Below, piece by piece: positions 1-2,747 of a DNA stretch of 5,698 nt (positions within the stretch are counted from its first letter, which is position 1; each line of letters begins with the position of its first letter). The DNA comes from an uncultured Clostridium sp. (GTDB lineage Bacteria > Bacillota > Clostridia > TANB77 > CAG-508). The stretch lies in NCBI GenBank assembly GCA_900553865.1, contig USFC01000079.1:1-5698 (forward strand), read 5' to 3'. The notes under the pieces were generated by a model. That model was not told the origin of the DNA. It searched no databases and saw only the letters and a program-made list of their open reading frames with translations. The translations under genes were made by a program, and so were the position numbers.

Positions 1-182
1 GAATGTGGACGTCTTGATTTATCTTTTAAACTTTCTAATGTTCCATCATATCTATTTTGCCATCTATATATTGTTCTTTTACATTCTCCAAATTTATATG
101 CTGCCTTTGCTACTCCATATTTTTTTGAAAATTTTACTACTGACTCTTTATATTTTAATCTATCTGTGATATTATTTCCCAT
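1..182 (-). CDS. Transposase, N-terminal helix-turn-helix part (partial; runs off the left edge)
   Basis: This is the start of a DNA transposase, the enzyme that would cut and join the ends of an insertion sequence. Only 60 codons are visible, beginning MGNNITDRLKYKESVVKF. Residues about 22-45 (YGVAKAAYKFGECKRTIYRW) form a helix-turn-helix of the kind that precedes an rve-type DDE integrase core. The following NRYDGTLESLKDKSRRPH is the linker usually seen before that core in IS481/IS3-like transposases of clostridia. The catalytic DDE residues would lie beyond the left edge, so intactness cannot be judged. The start is supported by a GGAGGTG ribosome binding site 8 bases upstream on the minus strand (about 190-196). 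The gene points away from the tRNA cluster. The family name rests on remembered sequence style, and the exact IS family is uncertain. Confidence 0.75.
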   Translation of the reverse strand, partial: MGNNITDRLKYKESVVKFSKKYGVAKAAYKFGECKRTIYRWQNRYDGTLESLKDKSRRPH

Positions 183-222
183 AAGAGAGCACCTCCGATA
201 TGTTTATTTTTTGGTCATTTAA

Positions 223-251
223 ACAATATCATTTTTGGTACTCTCTTTCAA
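223..251 (-). promoter_or_regulatory. Possible promoter of the transposase gene
   Basis: On the minus strand, TTGAAA (251-246) is followed after 17 bases by TATTGT (228-223). These match the sigma-A consensus at 5 of 6 and 4 of 6 positions. The pair lies about 40 bases upstream of the transposase start. In such AT-rich DNA a match of this quality is only suggestive. Confidence 0.3.
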
Positions 252-275
252 TATTTTTTCAATCTGTTTGTGACA

Positions 276-445
276 TATCTATTTTAAACCTATATTCAGC
301 TGTTGATTTTATGTTAATTTATTTTTTTTATATTTCCCTAGCAATATTTATTTTTTAATATAAATTTCACAAATTTTTTTACTATATAATTTTGTAATAT
401 TTTTGTAATCTTTAGCAAATAAATGCAAAAGATTTAATTTATCTA
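276..445. other. AT-rich spacer without a recognisable gene
   Basis: Between the presumed insertion sequence end and the tRNA-Arg promoter there is only AT-rich DNA with many stops in all frames. I see no credible coding region, tRNA, repeat array or strong hairpin here. Confidence 0.6.
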
Positions 446-474
446 TTGACACATACACATAAATGATATAAAAT
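446..474 (+). promoter_or_regulatory. Promoter of the tRNA-Arg gene
   Basis: TTGACA at 446-451 is a perfect -35 hexamer. After 17 bases comes TAAAAT at 469-474, one mismatch from TATAAT. Transcription would start near 481, about 9 bases before the mature tRNA, which is a typical short tRNA leader. Confidence 0.75.
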
Positions 475-489
475 TCTTATTATTGAAAT

Positions 490-566
<77 letters not shown>

Positions 567-588
567 TTTTTTGTAATTATTACACATT

Positions 589-651
589 CAAAAAAATTTT
601 TTAAAAAAATTTAAAAAATGTATTGACAATTACAAAAATCCAGTTTATAAT
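589..651 (+). promoter_or_regulatory. Strong promoter of the tRNA-Lys-Glu-Thr operon, with A/T-tract upstream element
   Basis: TTGACA (623-628) and TATAAT (646-651) are both perfect sigma-A hexamers separated by the optimal 17 bases. Directly upstream, 590-619 consists almost only of alternating runs of A and T. This is the composition of an UP element that contacts the RNA polymerase alpha subunits and is common at stable-RNA promoters. The predicted start is about 658. This is the best promoter in the window. Confidence 0.9.
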
Positions 652-657
652 AAGTCA

Positions 658-673
658 TGCATTCAGCAATGCA
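658..673 (+). promoter_or_regulatory. Small hairpin at the 5' end of the tRNA-Lys-Glu-Thr transcript
   Basis: TGCATT (658-663) and AATGCA (668-673) are perfectly complementary around the 4-base loop CAGC. This places a 6-bp stem at or next to the predicted transcript start, where it could shield the 5' end of the tRNA precursor or direct processing. The function is inferred from position only. Confidence 0.4.
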
Positions 674-695
674 GCAAAAATAATATGAATCATTT

Positions 696-771
696 GGGTC
701 ATTAGCTCAGGTGGTAGAGCACTTGACTTTTAATCAAGTTGTCCGCAGTTCGAGTCTGCGATGGCTCACCA
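696..771 (+). tRNA. tRNA-Lys, anticodon TTT
   Basis: This tRNA decodes AAA and AAG, the dominant lysine codons in this AT-rich genome. The acceptor GGGTCAT pairs with ATGGCTC (with G-T wobbles). The anticodon stem CTTGA/TCAAG closes the loop CTTTTAA, giving anticodon TTT. The T arm is CGCAG-TTCGAGT-CTGCG. The discriminator A and CCA are encoded, and the total is 76 bases. It is the first gene of the Lys-Glu-Thr unit. Its 5' leader and 3' trailer are unusually complementary to each other. Confidence 0.97.
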
Positions 772-801
772 AATGTTTAGGATTGCAAAATCCTAAACAT
801 T
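772..801 (+). promoter_or_regulatory. Perfect GCAA-loop hairpin between tRNA-Lys and tRNA-Glu
   Basis: AATGTTTAGGATT (772-784) and AATCCTAAACATT (789-801) form a perfect 13-bp stem closed by GCAA, a GNRA-type tetraloop that is very stable in RNA. A T run (809-813) follows 7 bases after the stem, too far for a classic terminator. The hairpin may instead act as a processing signal or a partial terminator. Its outer 4 bp compete with the leader-trailer pairing around tRNA-Lys. Confidence 0.6.
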
Positions 802-815
802 CATATTATTTTTAA

Positions 816-890
816 GGCCCGTTGGTCAAGCGGTTAAGACATCGCCCTTTCACGGCGGAGACATGAGTTCGATTCTCGTACGGGTCACCA
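816..890 (+). tRNA. tRNA-Glu, anticodon TTC
   Basis: This tRNA reads GAA and GAG. The acceptor GGCCCGT pairs with ACGGGTC. The anticodon stem TCGCC/GGCGG closes the loop CTTTCAC, giving anticodon TTC. The T arm is ATGAG-TTCGATT-CTCGT. The discriminator A and CCA are encoded, with 75 bases in total. It lies only 12 bases upstream of tRNA-Thr with no promoter between them, so both are products of the same transcript. Confidence 0.97.
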
Positions 891-902
891 CAACTTAATA
901 AT

Positions 903-978
<76 letters not shown>

Positions 979-984
979 ATACTT

Positions 985-1019
985 AAAATCAGGCTTGTTT
1001 AAAACTTGTCTGATTTTTT
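985..1019 (+). terminator. Rho-independent terminator of the tRNA cluster
   Basis: AAAATCAGGC (985-994) pairs with GTCTGATTTT (1008-1017) over 10 bp with one G-T wobble, around a 13-base loop. The descending arm merges into a run of six T (1014-1019), followed by G and four more T. It lies directly behind tRNA-Thr and separates the tRNA unit from the SDR gene. Confidence 0.8.
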
Positions 1020-1036
1020 GTTTTACAAAAAATTAA

Positions 1037-1070
1037 TGGAGAATTTTTATATGAATTGTTTAACAAAAAG
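1037..1070 (+). repeat. Leader element, copy 1 (upstream of the SDR gene)
   Basis: This stretch reads TGGAGAATTTT, T, ATATGA, A, TT, G, TTTAA, C, AAAAAG. It aligns with 2704-2735 upstream of the activase gene at 30 of 34 columns (two single-base gaps, two substitutions), and both copies end at the ribosome binding site of an unrelated gene. It contains an internal GGAG (1038-1041) followed after 9 bases by an ATG at 1051. It may be a shared untranslated leader, a regulatory motif or a translation enhancer. No known riboswitch is recognised. Confidence 0.55.
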
Positions 1071-1080
1071 GAGTGAATAA
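1051..1080 (+). other. Possible 9-codon upstream ORF overlapping the SDR ribosome binding site
   Basis: ATG at 1051 opens a frame reading MNCLTKRSE and stops with TAA at 1078-1080, three bases before the SDR start codon. GGAG at 1038-1041 is well placed to initiate it. The SDR ribosome binding site lies inside its last codons, so translation of one could affect the other. The equivalent ATG in the activase leader opens only MIF-stop, so the peptide itself is not conserved and may be accidental. Confidence 0.25.
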
Positions 1081-1083
1081 AAA

Positions 1084-1812
1084 ATGTCAAAAGTAATTTT
1101 AGTAACTGGAGGTTCTAAGGGAATTGGAGCAAATATAGTTGAAGGTCTGGCTCGCAAAGGATATACTGTAATTTTAAATTATAATAATTCTGAAAAAGAG
1201 GCAAAATCAATTCAAAATAGATTAAATGAAGAAAATATAAATATAGATATTTGTCAAGCAGACGTGTCAATTCATACAGAAGTTACCAAACTAATAAATT
1301 ATTGCATAAATAAATATCATAAAATAGATGTACTAATAAATAATGCTGGTATATCTCAAACAAAATTATTCACAGATATAACAGATGTAGATTGGTATAA
1401 TATGCTACAAACTAATTTAACATCTGCATTTTATACCATAAAAGATACTTTACCATGCATGATACACAACAAAAATGGCTGTATAATAAACATATCGTCT
1501 GTATGGGGATTAGTTGGTAGCTCATGCGAAACTCATTATTCTGTTTCAAAAGCAGGGCTAGATGCAATGACAAAGTCCTTAGCCAAAGAGCTTGGACCAT
1601 CAAATATACGAGTAAACAGTATTGCACCTGGTATAATTAATACTAGCATGAATGCACATTTAACAAGCGAAGAGCTACAAAATATACAAGAAGAAATTCC
1701 ATTAGAACGAATTGGGAATCCACAGTCTATAACAAAATGTGTTGAATGGTTAATTGAAGATGATTATACTACCGGACAAATTATTTCAATAAATGGCGGT
1801 TGGGTTATTTAA
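1084..1812 (+). CDS. ymfI: SDR-family NAD(P)H reductase, FabG-like; probable EF-P 5-aminopentanone reductase (YmfI type)
   Basis: This is a classical short-chain dehydrogenase/reductase of 242 residues, the normal length, and probably cytoplasmic. Visible motifs are the cofactor-binding TGGSKGIG (8-15), D60-V61, NNAG (86-89), N111, the catalytic set S139, Y152 and K156, PG at 182-183, and the C-terminal GQIISINGG. The general family includes FabG (3-oxoacyl-ACP reductase). However, the segments SSVWGLVGSSCE (138-149), EEIPLER and NGGWVI resemble my memory of Bacillus YmfI, which reduces the 5-aminopentanone group on a lysine of elongation factor P. I therefore prefer that role, with FabG or another SDR function as the alternative. 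A FabG in a fatty-acid operon would be flanked by fab genes, and none is present here. The start is supported by AAAAGGAG ending 10 bases before the ATG. The gene stands alone after the tRNA terminator and is convergent with the GerMN gene. Confidence 0.85.
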   Translation: MSKVILVTGGSKGIGANIVEGLARKGYTVILNYNNSEKEAKSIQNRLNEENINIDICQADVSIHTEVTKLINYCINKYHKIDVLINNAGISQTKLFTDITDVDWYNMLQTNLTSAFYTIKDTLPCMIHNKNGCIINISSVWGLVGSSCETHYSVSKAGLDAMTKSLAKELGPSNIRVNSIAPGIINTSMNAHLTSEELQNIQEEIPLERIGNPQSITKCVEWLIEDDYTTGQIISINGGWVI

Positions 1813-1856
1813 TTATATTTTTTTAATCATGGCAAAATAAAAAATCAATTTTTTAC

Positions 1857-1887
1857 ATTAATTATAACAAATTAATTTTTATTTTTT
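1857..1887 (+). terminator. Weak AT-only hairpin plus T runs, possible terminator of the SDR gene
   Basis: ATTAATT (1857-1863) pairs with AATTAAT (1870-1876) around a 6-base loop, followed by TTTTT, A and six T. The stem has no G or C and would be weak, but it sits in the 73-base gap between two convergent genes where termination is expected. A second A/T stem (1839-1844 with 1849-1854) is just upstream. Confidence 0.35.
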
Positions 1888-2440
1888 ATTCTCTATTAAA
1901 TATTTTATTAAATTTTATTTTTCCATCTTTAAATTCTTTATTTTCTTCGCCATTTATTTTTATTTTAATTCCATTTATTTCTGTTAATTCTGTTACTGTT
2001 TTTACTATAGCTTCAATTGTTAATTTTTCTTCTATTTCTCCACCTATATGATTTTCTATAAATTCTTTAGAAAAATCTATAATTAAAATTTCTCCTTCTT
2101 TTTCTATTTTATTTATTTTTGTACCTTCTGGAATTACTTTTTGTAAATTTTCATTTTTTGGACCTTGTATTAGCATATTTAATATTTTTTCATATGGATT
2201 TTCTATTAATTCTTTTACATCTATTAATCTTACTTCTGGAATTAATCCATTATTATTTTTAAAATATAAAGATACCATTGTTTGCCTCATTTGCTCTTCT
2301 GTTATTTCTTCTTGCGGAGTATATTCTACTATTTCTTTTTTTTCGTTTTTATTTTTTACTACAATATATACTCCTGTTATAATTCCAATAATCAAAATAA
2401 CAAAAATTAAAATAATTATAATTCTTTTCCAATCTAACAT
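1886..2440 (-). CDS. Membrane-anchored GerMN-domain protein
   Basis: This is a small protein of 184 residues. Residues about 7-28 (IIIILIFVILIIGIITGVYIVV) are one uncleaved-looking hydrophobic segment, preceded by K5-R6. They should anchor the protein with its C-terminal part outside the cytoplasmic membrane. A charged linker follows to about residue 52. Residues about 55-170 match the GerMN domain seen in spore germination and sporulation proteins such as GerM: LIQGPKNE (90-97), VIPEGTKIN (102-110), then DFSKEF (122-127), a helix with TIEAIVKTVTELTEI, and a final strand near NGIKIKINGE. It has a single domain, whereas GerM carries two copies, so I give no gene symbol. It is likely a non-enzymatic spore or envelope protein. 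The start is supported by AAAGGAG, 8 bases upstream. The gene is transcribed divergently from the activase and appears to be a single-gene unit. Confidence 0.8.
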   Translation of the reverse strand: MLDWKRIIIILIFVILIIGIITGVYIVVKNKNEKKEIVEYTPQEEITEEQMRQTMVSLYFKNNNGLIPEVRLIDVKELIENPYEKILNMLIQGPKNENLQKVIPEGTKINKIEKEGEILIIDFSKEFIENHIGGEIEEKLTIEAIVKTVTELTEINGIKIKINGEENKEFKDGKIKFNKIFNRE

Positions 2441-2555
2441 TTTATTTTCTCCTTTTTCTTTTTTTAATTTTTATGCTAGACAAGTTTATTTTAGAACAAA
2501 TGTAATCCAGATTAATATTTAAAAAACTTTTCATTCCTCGCCTCTTTTTGCCTAC

Positions 2556-2584
2556 CAAATTTTATGTAATAAAATTTGTACAAA
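2556..2584. promoter_or_regulatory. Overlapping dyads in the divergent intergenic region, possible operator
   Basis: CAAATTTTAT (2556-2565) and ATAAAATTTG (2569-2578) are perfect 10-base arms around GTA. Overlapping the right arm is a second perfect palindrome, TTTGTACAAA (2575-2584). The site lies about 90 bases upstream of the activase -35 box and about 115 bases upstream of the GerMN start, so it could bind a dimeric regulator of either gene. An AT-rich hairpin terminator is less likely, because no gene ends here. The remainder of the 307-base gap (2441-2747) holds the activase promoter and leader and otherwise only AT-rich DNA. No convincing GerMN promoter was found. Confidence 0.4.
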
Positions 2585-2671
2585 ATATTTAATTTCAAAA
2601 ATTTTTTTATAAATTCTTTTTAAATTTTAATTTTGCCATATTTTTCCTTTGTGAATTTTCTGTTAAAACGT

Positions 2672-2700
2672 TTGACAAAATGCCAATTTCCGTATAAAAT
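2672..2700 (+). promoter_or_regulatory. Promoter of the activase gene
   Basis: TTGACA (2672-2677) is a perfect -35 hexamer. TAAAAT (2695-2700) follows after 17 bases with one mismatch, the same arrangement as in the tRNA-Arg promoter. The expected transcript start near 2707 falls inside the repeated leader element, giving a 5' untranslated region of about 40 bases. Confidence 0.75.
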
Positions 2701-2703
2701 GAG

Positions 2704-2735
2704 TGGAGAATTTTATATGATTTTTTAATAAAAAG
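2704..2735 (+). repeat. Leader element, copy 2 (upstream of the activase gene)
   Basis: This is the second copy of the element at 1037-1070, identical at 30 of 34 aligned columns. It again contains GGAG (2705-2708) followed by an ATG (2717) 8 bases later, here opening only a three-codon frame. It ends at the activase ribosome binding site AGAGGGAG. Because it lies at the predicted transcript start, it may combine initial-transcribed and leader functions. Confidence 0.55.
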
Positions 2736-2747
2736 AGGGAGAAAAAA

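Larger units (their letters stand above)
1..275 (-). mobile_element. Probable insertion sequence, one end only
   Basis: The transposase start and its upstream region suggest that an insertion sequence enters from the left. A plausible outer end is at 275, where the minus strand reads TGTCACAAACAGATTG (275 to 260). It starts with TGT, like many IS ends, and lies about 90 bases upstream of the transposase start codon. The opposite end is outside the window, so neither the terminal inverted repeat nor a target-site duplication can be checked. The boundary is therefore tentative. Confidence 0.35.
676..813 (+). repeat. Inverted repeat in leader and trailer surrounding tRNA-Lys
   Basis: AAAAATAATATGAAT (676-690) is perfectly complementary to ATTCATATTATTTTT (799-813). 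The following leader bases CATT (691-694) are complementary to AATG (772-775), directly after the CCA. In RNA, a helix of 15 plus 4 bp could therefore enclose tRNA-Lys, with a second hairpin (776-797) branching out of the trailer strand. The complementarity is read directly from the sequence. Its formation and its role, for instance in precursor processing or in separating Lys from Glu, are inferred. Confidence 0.65.

Noticed and set aside
589..617. Alternating A and T runs that can form self-complementary hairpins, considered as a terminator for tRNA-Arg
   Set aside because: The stems have no G or C and form almost any pairing. The stretch is better explained as an A/T-tract upstream element of the strong promoter at 623-651.
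1412..1627. Minus-strand open frame of 71 codons inside the SDR gene
   Set aside because: It lies entirely opposite a clear SDR coding region with intact family motifs, has no recognisable domain and is best explained as a shadow frame.
2717..2728. Short frame ATG-ATT-TTT-TAA in the activase leader as a leader peptide
   Set aside because: Three codons only, and not the same peptide as at 1051-1080. It is reported only as part of the shared leader element.
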